Shown here one piece after another: positions 9,944 through 20,260 of a DNA stretch of 20,500 bases; position 1 is the first letter of the stretch, and each line of letters opens with the position of its first letter. A program made the position numbers and the translations under genes. The stretch covers positions 16,788,001-16,808,500 of the forward strand of contig NC_092569.1 of NCBI RefSeq assembly GCF_037975245.1, written 5' to 3'. Origin of the DNA: Apostichopus japonicus (Eukaryota; Echinodermata; Holothuroidea; Aspidochirotida; Stichopodidae). The notes under the pieces were generated by a model, which made no database searches, was not told the DNA's origin, and was given only the letters and a program-made list of their open reading frames with translations.

Positions 9944-10400
9944 TAGGCGTAAGAGGCGGGAAGGAGTGGGGTGGAGGGGCTGGGGGGGGGGGGCTGTAGC
10001 CCCCAACAAAATATTTTTGTGAAAATATCGGGCAATATTCTGCGAATTTTTCGGGCACCTACTAAAAGAAAAATATATTGCAATGATGTAGCTAAAGAAA
10101 ATCAATAGTTTTCACCAGCACTTTTTAATATTCGGTAATGCACCAGTGTGTTTTTCAATGGTTAAACTTATATCATTATTATTATAATTATTATTGTAAC
10201 GACTTCCCAAAAATGATAACCAATATGGAAGGGTAATAACACGGCAAATGATTGTAAATAATTGGCATGCGATGCTATAACCAACGCACGCAAAAAACGT
10301 TGAACGCACGCAAAAAATGTTGGTTATACTTTTCTGGGCAAGTCGTTACAACTCCCCCCCCCCCCTCACCCCCTCAAATCAAATTGAGCTCCTTCGCCTA
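9944..10400. mobile_element. TIR element, 457 bp, with G/C runs at both ends
   Basis: The left end reads TAGGCGTAAGAGGC and the reverse-complemented right end reads TAGGCGAAGGAGCTC, an imperfect terminal inverted repeat. The flanks TCATTA (9938..9943) and TGATTA (10401..10406) match at 5/6 and may be the target duplication. G runs sit just inside the left end (about 9981..9991) and C runs just inside the right end (about 10354..10367). It has no coding capacity, so it is non-autonomous. The superfamily is unclear; hAT or PIF-like is possible. It contains a nested inverted repeat at 10194..10351. Confidence 0.6.
10194..10351. repeat. Nested inverted repeat (hairpin) in the 457-bp element
   Basis: The left arm starts TTGTAACGACTTCCC and continues ATAACCAATA. 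The right arm, reverse-complemented, starts TTGTAACGACTTGCC and continues ATAACCAACA. The arms are about 35 bp, imperfect, spanning 158 bp. Between them is a 20-bp tandem pair, AACGCACGCAAAAAACGTTG and AACGCACGCAAAAAATGTTG (10283..10322). It could be a separate small MITE inserted in the larger one, or its subterminal repeats. Confidence 0.7.
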
Positions 10401-10406
10401 TGATTA

Positions 10407-12980
10407 TGTACATATTGTCCTATTCCTTGATAGGTCCGAGTTTTGTAGAACTTTTGTACCCCTCCGTTTTCTTCTATGACTGGACTACGTTTTGCCTCTT
10501 ACGTTATATTTATATCGGTTAGAATTGAACAACAAAAGTCCATATCAGTATATGCAAACTATATATTGAGAGGTGTTTCATATTTTTCTATGTATTTTGT
10601 TCTTGCTCTAAATTAAAGCCATATACGGATGTTATTTGCATTGGTTAAGCTATATATGTTTGTATTGAAAGGATGTACATGTAAACAATGCTGTTTGTAT
10701 TAATAGCCTGATTTGTAAACTGTCACTTTCCCTATACGATACTACATGCTGCCTATTACTGTAACGTTTCTAGCTATGCTCATGACCACCTCTTTAACGT
10801 TCTACTGTATGTGAAGTGTTTAACATAAATTAAATTGATATATAAATAAGTCCTGTGGAGCTCGGTTTATAAACTAAATATGGTATTCACTTAACATAAA
10901 CATGACAAGTCAACGCTTACTATGCTGGTAAAGAAATATATTGTATAGACGATATGTATTAGAATGGAGTATTATATATGCCATCATTGTTCTCTCAAGC
11001 ATTGGAAATAACTGGAAACCTTTCACAAGGTTATAACCCGGTCATTATATAGTTATAAGGAGTGCCAAACAATTAAGTGATGCAAAAGTTATCTCTTTTA
11101 TTTCGCGTAAACATGAGATAAAACCAGGGCAGGGCTAGAGTATATACATTGCAGTTACCTCACACAGGTCAATCCACGTCTCGGACGAAACAAGCATCTC
11201 TCGCTACTAAGAGACACCGCTGCCCTCCACCAAATGAATTAAAGTCTACAATAGTGCCATTTTCCTACATGATGGGTGACCGGTACCTCTCTTCGCCGGT
11301 ATCCATCAACCCTTAGAAAGTCGGTATTCGGTTGGCCGTTCATCTGATGCCAATGACCCACTACGTCTAAGAGTTAGATACTTTTAGTCAATTTTCTTCT
11401 TCTTTTGTTTAGATGTATCTGTAAAGTAAGGTCAAACCATATGCAGCCCAACCCCAATCGCCAGTCAACCCCACCCCCACTCCGACGAAAACAAAACAAG
11501 GATAAAATGAGAAGTTGAAGAAGTAGCGACCTCGTTTTGCGATCTTTATCCCATAAACAGAATACCCCGAGTATATATGATAGTGTTATGGAGCATCGCC
11601 ATTTTCACCTGTACCTATATATCAAACAAGAAGTCACACTAAATTCACATACAAGTGACTGTTTCAGAGCATTCTATAGAAATGTGTCTCTGTATGTGTT
11701 TTAGTATTGGGTATAAGCCTACCATGCAATTGTATTCACGCAACTGTTTGCACTATGTGGCAACCTAACACTTTTTTGAAAATGTATCTGGCAACAAACC
11801 CATATTGGATGATAATCATCACAACAATTCAGCTGAAACTGTCTTTGTGTTTTCTTTATAATTCGTAAATATTTATCCAAAGAGGAATAGATTATTTATA
11901 CAAAAATATATATCTCGAAATATGATCTCTATTTGTTGCTCTTTAATATCAGTTCACGCTGTTTGCAACGCGGACATTTCCTGTAGAATTTGTTATGTAA
12001 ACGTCATGTTAAAAAAGAGGCAACATGATTGTAATGCAGTCTAGAATTGCTGTGTATGATAAGTTGAGTATTGTGGGAAAAGCATTACGTTAAAACGTCA
12101 CAGTGAAGTTGTATTTATTGACAGCATATGGCCGTGTTGAATACACTATTAAAAAATGTAGTTCTTTGGAACGTAAATATATAATATTGTAAGAAAAGAC
12201 ACCATCTAGTCTAAGACGTATTTTATCAACCTGTCGTAAAGAAGTCAACAATTTCAACAACAACAAAAAAGCCGTTGCAACGATTTTGTACGGGTATCGA
12301 ACTGACAACGTGAATTCACGTCCTTAAAATTGGCCTTTGAATAAAGAACGAATGAACCGTAATCGTTTCTTAAGGTTAAATTTAGTTGATCTACTTTCAG
12401 TTTCAAACTAGAAATTCATTGCGTCGATTATCTGACCAAGTTCGTGCAAATGCGAATGAATAACGCACTTTGTAAGTCCTTCCTTTCAGACGGTTTGCAG
12501 TATTATATATAATAATTACGCAATCTTTAATGACTTCCTTTAACAAGGTTTGCAGTACTATAGATCATAATTATTCATGAGTTAAGTCAACTGTATAAAC
12601 CATACTGAAATTGTGTCTCTGATATTAAAGTGAATACTGTCATTTCATTGTTAACACATATCAAAATCTACACAGCTTGCAAGTAATACAAAACATGCAT
12701 TAAAATCAAACTAAACGCTCTTTTATGACTAATTAAGCATAATATGTGCATAATTAACCTCCTAAATCCCGAGTGACAAGTCACTAACGGTCCAGATATA
12801 TAGTATCGTAATTGAGACAAAATGAGTATAAAATATTTATTTATATATCCACACAATGGTTAAAATGACGGGTGTTATGTCTTTACTATATGAACACCAT
12901 TCAAGAGAATTTACTACAAGAAAGAAGAAGAAAGAAAAAACCCAGACCAAAACCAAAGACTTTGAAAACTGTTTTTTTAC
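10407..12980 (-). other. Probable first annexin intron, mostly featureless
   Basis: If the candidate first exon is right, this is most of intron 1. It is AT-rich with no exon recognised. The open frames at 12090..12308 and 12668..12856 have no motif and no splice context. An imperfect direct repeat is at 12477..12573. Confidence 0.45.
12477..12573 (+). repeat. Imperfect direct repeat, two copies
   Basis: Two copies of about 42 bp, 55 bp apart. Copy 1 has CTTCCTTTCAGACGGTTTGC and copy 2 has CTTCCTTTAACAAGGTTTGC, each followed by AGTA and a TATA-rich stretch ending ATAATTA. It may be a local duplication or a remnant of a repeat. Confidence 0.7.
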
Positions 12981-12995
12981 CTTCTTGTCTCCCAT
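12981..12995 (-). CDS. Candidate first coding exon of the annexin (MGDKK)
   Basis: On the minus strand an ATG at 12995 reads MGDKK and meets a splice donor, AAG followed by GTAAAA (12980..12975). The phase is 0, which matches the phase-0 start of the 9334..9409 exon, so the protein would begin MGDKK-PTVVAATEF. A very short first coding exon and a short N-terminal tail are common in annexins, and an MG start allows N-myristoylation as in annexin A13 (family knowledge). The support is only a start codon, a donor and a matching phase. The 5' leader is not defined. A strong GTAAGT donor at 14036..14031 could belong to an untranslated upstream exon, but no sequence feature links them. Confidence 0.4.
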
Positions 12996-13330
12996 CGTGC
13001 TTTGTTGTTCTTCTTCTGATTATTTCGTCGTAGTATGTTATGAGCAGATGCTCGTCAGGCAGGTCAAAACTCAAAATGAACTGTTTTCTTTCATTCTTCC
13101 GTGTTATGTACCCTCCTCACTTCCTGATGTTTGGAAATACCGTATCAGTCTTCGGTCTCCGTATGCTATATGACGGATAACTTGATGAATCATGGAATCC
13201 CCGCTTATTGCAAAATTGCACGGTGGTTTTTCCCCAATATGCTCAAATGCATGCGCGTGTGTTGTGTAAGTCATTCAAAAACCCGTAATTATACCCCACT
13301 GTAATAATAATTGGCAATATTGCATAGCTA

Positions 13331-13387
13331 ATCACAGACCAACGATGCGTGTGTTTTACATCACAGACGAACGATGCGTGTGTTTAA
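13331..13387 (+). repeat. 29-bp tandem duplication
   Basis: Two head-to-tail copies starting ATCACAGACCAACGATGCGT and ATCACAGACGAACGATGCGT at 13331 and 13360, both followed by GTGTTT. Only one mismatch is seen in the first 20 bases, which points to a recent duplication. Confidence 0.9.
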
Positions 13388-15117
13388 TTTAACAGTATAC
13401 AGTACTACACGAAATGGGCAAGCCAGTGCATATTAATTTATTCATCTTTGCACCAGTATCTCGTGTAATCTTTTGGTGTTGGCAGTTATTGCTAGCTATG
13501 ACTTTTGTCGTATGTTGTTCATCTCACGCGGTAGCCCAACAGACCATATCAATGAGATGTAGCCTTCTATGGAAAAATGTGTGTGATTAGTTGACAATAA
13601 TTTGCGTTGATATGTTTGTATATAAAGTTGGGCACGATGAACGCTATATTTTGAGAGCAGACGTTGGTGTCTTTGCTCACCAAGTAATATAGAAAGTAAT
13701 ACAATAACGAGTACATAAGTCCAATCAGATAATGTTGCAACCCACCATTTTACGACAGCGCTGTAAATCAATAACGTGTCTAAAGCGACTTCGAATGCCA
13801 ATCACAAATATGTTTCAAAAAGGCTGTCTTAAATACAAAGAAAGAACAAGGTTATGAACGATGATGATTAAACGGTGATGGTATAAGGGAGGAAATAACG
13901 TCTTGTTTCCCCTTTCTGTTTAAAAGATGGATGCGTAGAAACAATAAAATACATATAGATCATGAACAATGGTATTTCGTAATTTAAGTTGTTTTGGGGT
14001 ATTCCTGAATGGTGTCATAATGTCGACAGGAAGCAACTTACATTGAAGAAGTAAAGTTGGAAACAATAAACAGTCTAACAATAAAATCAATGATTTGGGT
14101 AGTTTATTTTGCTATGAATGTGCAAGGTCACATCGTGCTGTTATGGGGAAAAGCACCGGCTGCAATAAATTATAAAAAAACAAAATTATAGATTGTGATA
14201 AATGTAGTCTCATCCAGTTGCTTAGGGAAGCAACTAGAAGTTTTGAAGCATAACGTTAAACGACCAAAAGCTAGTACAAGCATTCTTAAAGTTGTGTTTG
14301 TGATAATTGATTCCTTTAAAGTGTTATTAACGATCCATAGGGAATAAAACTGCTTAAAGTAATATAAGTATAAAGTGTCTCGTATAGCATGTTTCCATGT
14401 ATAATCAGAATGAGCATATTGCTTTGTGTTCTTTGAATTTGAACATAACACTGTTTTTATTATACAAGAAGTCAGTGCCGGATCTAGGGCAGTGCCACCG
14501 GGGACCCACCCTCTGCCTCATAGTTAAGGGTCCCCACATACGTGAAAATTGTCACCGTCTGATAAAGATGCATGGGTGGTATGATACATATATCGTACAC
14601 GATATACACACTACCGCATGTTTCATCGTATACTCTGAATATGTGATATAAATTTACGTGATTTTCAATTACCAAGGTTACATACTTAAAGAAATATCGA
14701 ACCTTAGTGCCGATAGTGCATATACGATGCAGTTTTGCCTATAGCAGCTTCCAGCTTAATTTGATTGTGAGTTGATAAACTTTGAAATCAATGTGTAACT
14801 CTAACCGTAATATGTATTTGTTTTATAAATTAGTTTTAATAATATCGTTACGATGAAATGTGCCCACATAATGTATTAACGTTACACTGTGGTGACATTA
14901 CTATAAACATGAACCAATGAAGATGACGGACGCAAAGATAACGCGCGCATCCAATTATATGTGGGAGTGAACCGTCCAACCTCAGTAATCCATTTCAATC
15001 TCACACAAAAGTCAATAGTAGTAGTTACTAGTGGCACATGACTGCCTTCAGGAAAACAATATTGATCTACTTTTTAGTCTCAATTGACCTCAGAGAGAAG
15101 AATTTTGCCCTATCCCC

Positions 15118-15158
15118 TTCCCCTACCTCCCACCCATACCCCCCCCCCCGAGCCGCCT
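15118..15158 (+). repeat. C-rich tract with C11 run
   Basis: A CCCCTTCCCC/CCTCCC/CCCACC stretch leading to about 11 consecutive C, then GAGCCGCC. It resembles the C-rich right end of the element at 4627..4994, but no matching left end or target duplication was found. Confidence 0.6.
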
Positions 15159-17634
15159 ACATGGGAATCATCCTCAGTTAACCCATGGCCACTCATCTAT
15201 CAAGTTAGTCAATGAAAATTATGGTGGGTATACTTCTTCATTTTGGAACTAAATTATTACAACTTGGAAGACCATTTAGGTTTTGGATTGGCATAAAGAG
15301 CGTTCTTGCAAGACATGATACTGCTAGCAACTTAAAGATTTCGACCTCTTCTTGAGTTACTTAAGCGAGACACAAGTCTCAGTTGAGTACTTAAAATATA
15401 CAAGAGGGTGAGACTAAAACATCCCCGGGCCCCATGAATACCTAAACTTTCCAAGGTCTAAATTGTTCGCCAATGTACATTGTTACACACCTTGTCTTTA
15501 CGCTGTTGGCAAAAACATGCATGGAGATCATATTTAACCTCCACCCCTTTTACATTAACAAGTTCCTGCGAATAATAAAAGCCGAACAATGGTACAACAC
15601 AAGAAAAACCATGGCGATTAATAGTGAGTGTGTGTCGAAAAGAGACCTCGAATTTCCCTAAAAACTTCGAACTTACAGAATTCCTGCAGGTAAATCGGTG
15701 AAAGTCTTAAAAAAAAATTCTTCAATATAGGCCTATGCCTCTCGTGCCAGTCAGAAATTAAGGTATTTGATACGACTTGTTTTTTGGGGTGTAAGAGGTC
15801 GGGAAAGACACAACCCCTCACGTAGCGCGAAATGTGACAAATTTCACATACTTGATTTGCGTTTGTGACCCCCTCAAACAGCTGGGTAAATTATATGATA
15901 CGATATGTCTTGTGATATGATGTTTCCGTCGTAAGGCGCTTCAGCAAGCCATGGGCATATAGTGGCATGTGGCATATAGTTGGACCGAGAATTCGAACAC
16001 CTATAAGCCGAGCACGTGGCATGAACGTTTTAATATGTTTTAGGGGCGTTCGAACTTTGCTTCCAGTTCAACCTTCGCTCCCGTCATTATGCAACTACAG
16101 AATACTTCACTCTCACACACACATACCACTAAGCATCATAAATGCTAGGTATTAGTTTGCGAGTTGTGAGAGTGAACATTCAAAGAATGATGTAAACTTT
16201 TAAACTCATTAATGTGAGCGTATGTTTCCCCCAATGACTGCTGTTTTCCATTGTGACTCCATATTAAAACATCCAACCCTGGCACAGCACAGCAGTATAG
16301 CCACCCGTGTCTACGTTGGCTCCAGAAAGTTCATTCTTGCACTCTAGTCAGTGGACATGATTTTTGTACATGGAACGTTAAGTCTCTAATATTGTGTACA
16401 GCGGTATAGATTATTGTATGCCGGGGCTTCAATCTCAAATGTGGGGGACATAAATTATGACTGAACATGGATAAAACTGAGGATTGGCCCGTAGGGCACA
16501 CCGCGATCGAACGCCTTGGTGCCTTGGCTCAAACTCTTTTCGGGTATCTATAAACGTGTCTTCGATTGGCAACCCGTATACTTCGCATGTTGGTTGCCCA
16601 CATTATTCTATAGGTAGCCTACCTTATTGATTTTATGTTAGGTCAATATAGTCAGCTGACGGAAACAGGATAAAACACTGCAAACATTGCACCAGTGTCT
16701 CAAGAACGGTGTTACCCATTCTGAGTTGGACAAACCCCTTGATATTAGCTAAGGCCAAAGTCATTTGACGTCAACTGGCTCAAATATGAAAATGTTGTGA
16801 CCACCATAGCTAAGGATATGTAACATTGAAAAGTCTCCTACTTCAATGAGAAGGTATTTATTTTGATAATGGATTGATTTTTGTGAATTTCGAAATTCAT
16901 CAAAGGGTGAACAGTGGCCGCTGCAAAACTCATACAAACTATTGTTTTTGTTGATGATATCTTGCAAGGATAGCACACGGATAACATTGGCTCATGTACC
17001 CTGTTACGATAAAGTCTGGTTTAAATATGTAGGCCATATTACAAAGGCGGCTCTGCGTATTAAGTATTTAAGACGCAAGACGGTATAATTACAGCCTTTT
17101 AACTTTTCAAATTTATTTCAAAATATTATCATTGTTCACTTCAATAAGAAATAATGCAAAAACAGATTTCTCAAATAGAAGCTTAGCTGAGCTTCTGTTG
17201 CGTTGCTGCTCTTGTTCACATTGCCCTAGTCCTTTATCTACCGAATCCATCTACCACGATTGTCTTTGCGCATTGTAAATATTGTAGCCTATATGTAACG
17301 TCCCACTACACGTTTTTGGACATTTTAATAACACAACATATACAGCCCACTGTACATATTGTCCTTGCCACTATTTCTACCAAGACCAGCGGTTTTGCAA
17401 TGCATCCGTACCCCGTACTTTTATCAATGCTTTAGCGGGTCTTGAAAGTGACGAATTCAGTATCTAAATCAACGGAGTTGGTACGACACCTAGAGCGTAA
17501 TATATTCCTTTAACGCTCAGCGTCGCAATGGTGACCAATTTTCGTTTGACCATATAAGCTATGCTCTTGCCGACAAAAAATACGGAAATTGCGGACGTAA
17601 CGACAGTTTGCTGTTGTTTACCTTACATTGTACA

Positions 17635-17742
17635 ATGGCAGACGAACATTTGAGACATTATGTCAATCTGTCAAACAAGCCAACACGTTTTGAGCCCACT
17701 TCAAAGACAATCAATGTATATTATGATGAAGTTCGGAAGCAG
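17635..17742 (+). CDS. RMC1: RMC1 exon 1 (start of protein)
   Basis: The ATG at 17635 starts MADEHLRHYVNLSNKPTRFE, followed by PTSKTINVYYDEVRKQ (36 codons), then the donor GTGATC at 17743. RMC1 (Mic1, C18orf8) is a subunit of the MON1-CCZ1 complex, the exchange factor that activates Rab7 on late endosomes; it is also needed for lysosomal cholesterol export. The known vertebrate protein starts in the same way: a short acidic leader, L(C/S)-x-(R/K)P-x-(Q/R)F, then V-(F/Y)(F/Y)DE-x-x-KQ just before this boundary. Phase is 0, as required by exon 2. The ATG is the first in frame, preceded by ACA (TACAATGG, acceptable context). Upstream DNA has a locally CG-containing patch (GCGGACGTAACGAC at 17591) that may be promoter, with no clear TATA box. 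Only the first 109 residues of the expected ~650 lie in this window. Confidence 0.87.
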
Positions 17743-18758
17743 GTGATCTATTTGAAACGTTGGACCGTTTTTTGTCTGTACTGATTAGGCTCCAGGTGTA
17801 GGAAAGGCTGTACTATTACTAACTTAGGCCTAACGTTAGGACTGCTGTAGGACTATTCTAGGCTAAGCTGAGTCAAGTCAACAGGTCCGCGTAACTTACA
17901 CGTTCTCCGCAGCACCTAAAGGGTGTTGTTAAATAATAGTCCTGCTAATTAGTGAAAGAATTTAATGAGACGTCTGCCTCTCCATTTCTCTCTGTAACTG
18001 ATTTTTTGTCAAAGTTTGTTAAGCATGTCTTTAGTTTTTATGAGCTTCTGCTCAACAGGCGGAAAATATACAGGGGGTAGTTCCACGAAAACAAAAGTAA
18101 CGGACAAGGCCTATATTAGATTGTACAAGACAGGCAAAATGTGTAGGCAACAGTCCTTTCTTTTTCAGCTCGATGAAACAAACCGTGGCGCATGTTGTTA
18201 TTTGCTATGTGGCTAGATAAATAATGAAGCACAATTGACTTTTAGTGAATGTGTATCTAAAGGCTTCATAATTGACACTACTTCATGTAATTGATGCACC
18301 TTCAAATATTACTAGAAACGATATAGCAGGAAACCTACACATTTTTGCAGTCAAGCAGAGCTACATATTTATATGAGTTTGAATCCATTTCAGATATCTC
18401 CTGACATAATTGTATTTTTTGCGCATTTGGAAATCTTACTCCCCCCAAAAATAACCTCAATATGATACTGTACCACTACTCTCTGGGACCTGACTTGTCT
18501 GAGCTTATAGGCTCAGAGCATAGGGATTACCCGAGCATTTTGGAAGTCCATACTAGTGGTAGCATAAGTACTCCTAGTTAGTACTCCTACTTGCACTTGT
18601 ATGTGTTTGTAGCATACTTGCAGTTTATTGCCAGACGTAATAATGTAGATGTAATTAAAGCTTATATAGGCCTACCTAAATTGCTACCTTTTGTTCATTA
18701 AATTAACAAGTTACCAAAAAAGTCCAAACAGCAAATGTGCTGATTTGTCTTCTTGTAG
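17743..18758 (+). other. RMC1: RMC1 intron 1
   Basis: An intron of 1,016 bp, from donor GTGATC to acceptor TTCTTGTAG. The 66-codon frame at 18016..18216 has no recognisable motif and is regarded as chance. TAGGCCTA-type palindromes occur near 17826 and 18667. No exon was recognised within it. Confidence 0.85.
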
Positions 18759-18835
18759 ATATTCACTGTGAAAGCTAATGGATCAGCTGGTGTTGTTGTC
18801 AAAGGACCAACTGAAGGGTTAAGCACCAGTTTCAA
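18759..18835 (+). CDS. RMC1: RMC1 exon 2
   Basis: After the acceptor TTCTTGTAG the exon reads IFTVKANGSAGVVVKGP, then TEGLSTSF, with two bases left over for the next codon. Donor GTAAGT is a perfect consensus. The GVVVKGP motif is the best-conserved part of the RMC1 N-terminal beta-propeller, and the exon starts with (V/I)F-x-V just as in vertebrate RMC1. The length is 77 nt. The phase (two bases, completed by the A that opens exon 3 to give K) agrees with the neighbours. Confidence 0.93.
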
Positions 18836-19090
18836 GTAAGTTCTCTTTCCATACATGTTATTCCCCCATTCTGTAAATATATCTGTTATGTACAGTATGG
18901 TTGTTAGGTACTTTATTTTATGCTTTTATTGTGTGCAATTGAAACAATTCAAAACATGGAAATAATTGGAATACACTGATCCGTCTTTCGACATTATCAG
19001 TCATAATATTTTGTTTTTACAAGTTTAACCTAAATTGACACTTTATTCTGAACATTGCAATGATTGTGAATATTTTCTTTTTGCTTCTAG
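18836..19090 (+). other. RMC1: RMC1 intron 2
   Basis: A 255-bp intron, donor GTAAGT, acceptor with pyrimidine tract ending TTTGCTTCTAG. No other feature seen. Confidence 0.9.
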
Positions 19091-19175
19091 AATGGAAGAT
19101 AAAGGTCCAGTCATCTCCATCAAATTCTCACATGATCTGAAGATTGTAGCAGTTCAGAGGTCACAGAGATCTGTG
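19091..19175 (+). CDS. RMC1: RMC1 exon 3
   Basis: The first base completes a lysine codon; then the exon reads MEDKGPVISIKFSHDLKIVA and VQRSQRSV, ending before the donor GTTAGT. Vertebrate RMC1 has (R/K)M(D/E)DKG, then IKFS and (L/V)AVQR at the same spacing, a near-exact match for this stretch of propeller blade. The length of 85 nt is one base plus 28 codons, so the next exon starts in phase 0. No stop or frameshift. Confidence 0.95.
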
Positions 19176-19723
19176 GTTAGTACAGGGAATAATATATCTA
19201 ACTAGTATCGTAATTGCAAAATGGTCAATGGACAGTAAATTTTGCCCTGGAGTATTCCTACTACCTTCATTATAATCTTAACTATTTTAGAACCACATAA
19301 ATCTTTGCTGGAGAAGTTATTGTGATTTGAAAACCAAGTTTTATGTGTTAACTTTAGCCTCCCCTTTATCTACAGTACAGTCACAATCATCCAGGTCCTG
19401 CTCATTAAACAGGTTGCTTTGTAACCTCAAAGATAGGAATATGTTTTTGCTTTTCATCTGTGCAGAGCACTAGCTGTCACTTTTACACTAGTCGCTTATT
19501 ATTTTTTGAAATGATCAACATAGTCCTGGTACATGTACCATAAAGTTGCCTTGAGAATACAAAGATAAAATTTGTTGTTCAAGACAATACGTGTACATGT
19601 CCTACACCTTAAGCATGCACTTTGTGTATTATATACATTCATTTTTTTTTTCATTGAAGTTTTGTTTGATTAATAACTTGAAAGAAAACAAATTGATTTT
19701 GCATCTTATCATTGGCTTTGCAG
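19176..19723 (+). other. RMC1: RMC1 intron 3
   Basis: A 548-bp intron, donor GTTAGT, acceptor TGGCTTTGCAG. A T run occurs near 19641. Nothing else seen. Confidence 0.9.
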
Positions 19724-19780
19724 GAGTTCATTAACTTCTATAACAAGGAAGATCTAACAGAGTACTCACAGGTTTGTAAG
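19724..19780 (+). CDS. RMC1: RMC1 exon 4
   Basis: The exon reads EFINFYNKEDLTEYSQVCK (19 codons) and ends at AAG, with donor GTTAGT. Vertebrate RMC1 has (D/E)F-x-NF, then EY(T/S)Q-x-CK at this place, with the next residues in a new exon. The last 23 bases of the exon are the start of the first unit of a tandem array that continues for about 480 bp into intron 4, so the exon end is copied several times (see 19758..20260). A CAG-GTTTGT alternative donor inside the exon would remove the VCK and is less likely given conservation. Confidence 0.92.
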
Positions 19781-20260
19781 GTTAGTATTTAAACACACTA
19801 CCAATTTATATTTAGACTTGTAGTAAATTAGCATGAGTATGAATACAATTTCCCAGAGTACTCGCAGGTTTGCAAGGTTAGTATTTAAACACACTACCCA
19901 GTTATACCTAGACTTGTACTAAACAAGCATGCATATGAATACCAGTAAAATTGCGCAGAGTACTCACAGGTTTATAAGGCTAGTATATAAACACATATTT
20001 ACCCAGTTATACCTAGACTTATAATTGTAAACATGAGTATGAATACAAGTCAAGTTTCCCAGTGTACTTACCGGTTTTTAAGTCTGGTATTCAAACACAC
20101 TACCCAGTTATACCTAGACTTGTACTAAGAAAGCATGCATAGGACTACAAGTAAAATTTCCCAGAGAACTCACAGGGTTATAAGTTTACTATATAAACAC
20201 ACTACCCATGTATAAGTAAATAAAGGATGAATATGAATAGGCCTACAAGTAAAGTTTCCC
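19758..20260 (+). repeat. Minisatellite of ~100-bp units spanning the RMC1 exon 4 donor
   Basis: Five units start at 19758, 19854, 19956, 20060 and 20162, with periods of 96, 102, 104 and 102 bp. Each begins with a CAGAGTACTCACAGG-like block, then a copy of the exon end and donor, then AAACACACTACCCAG and TTATACCTAGACTTGTA. Unit 1 starts within exon 4 itself. The donor copies read AAG-GTTAGT (real), AAG-GTTAGT (unit 2), AAG-GCTAGT (unit 3), AAG-TCTGGT (unit 4) and AAG-TTTACT (unit 5). Fidelity to the real donor falls with distance from the exon. Confidence 0.95.

Larger units (their letters stand above)
12996..17634. other. Intergenic region between the annexin and RMC1 genes
   Basis: About 4.6 kb without a gene I can support. 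The two genes are arranged head to head. Open frames of about 100 codons exist (12856..13173 plus, partly across the candidate annexin exon; 13496..13801 minus, with a hydrophobic stretch), but neither has a recognisable domain or splice context. Small features: a 29-bp tandem duplication (13331..13387), a possible repeat fragment with a GGGGACCC/GGGTCCCC inverted pair near 14499..14536, and a C-rich run near 15141..15151. Confidence 0.5.

Noticed and set aside
12856-13173. 105-codon plus-strand frame
   Set aside because: Low-complexity Lys/Thr stretch, no domain. It overlaps the candidate annexin first exon on the other strand. Probably chance in AT-rich DNA.
13496-13801. 101-codon minus-strand frame with a hydrophobic segment
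   Set aside because: A membrane-like stretch is present, but there is no family resemblance, no promoter or splice context, and the length is possible by chance. Transcript data would settle it.
14473-14545. GTGCCGGATCTAGGG segment with GGGGACCC/GGGTCCCC inverted pair
   Set aside because: Feels like a transposon end, but neither a partner end nor a target duplication was found.
18016-18216. 66-codon plus-strand frame in RMC1 intron 1
   Set aside because: No domain, and exons 1 and 2 join in phase without it.
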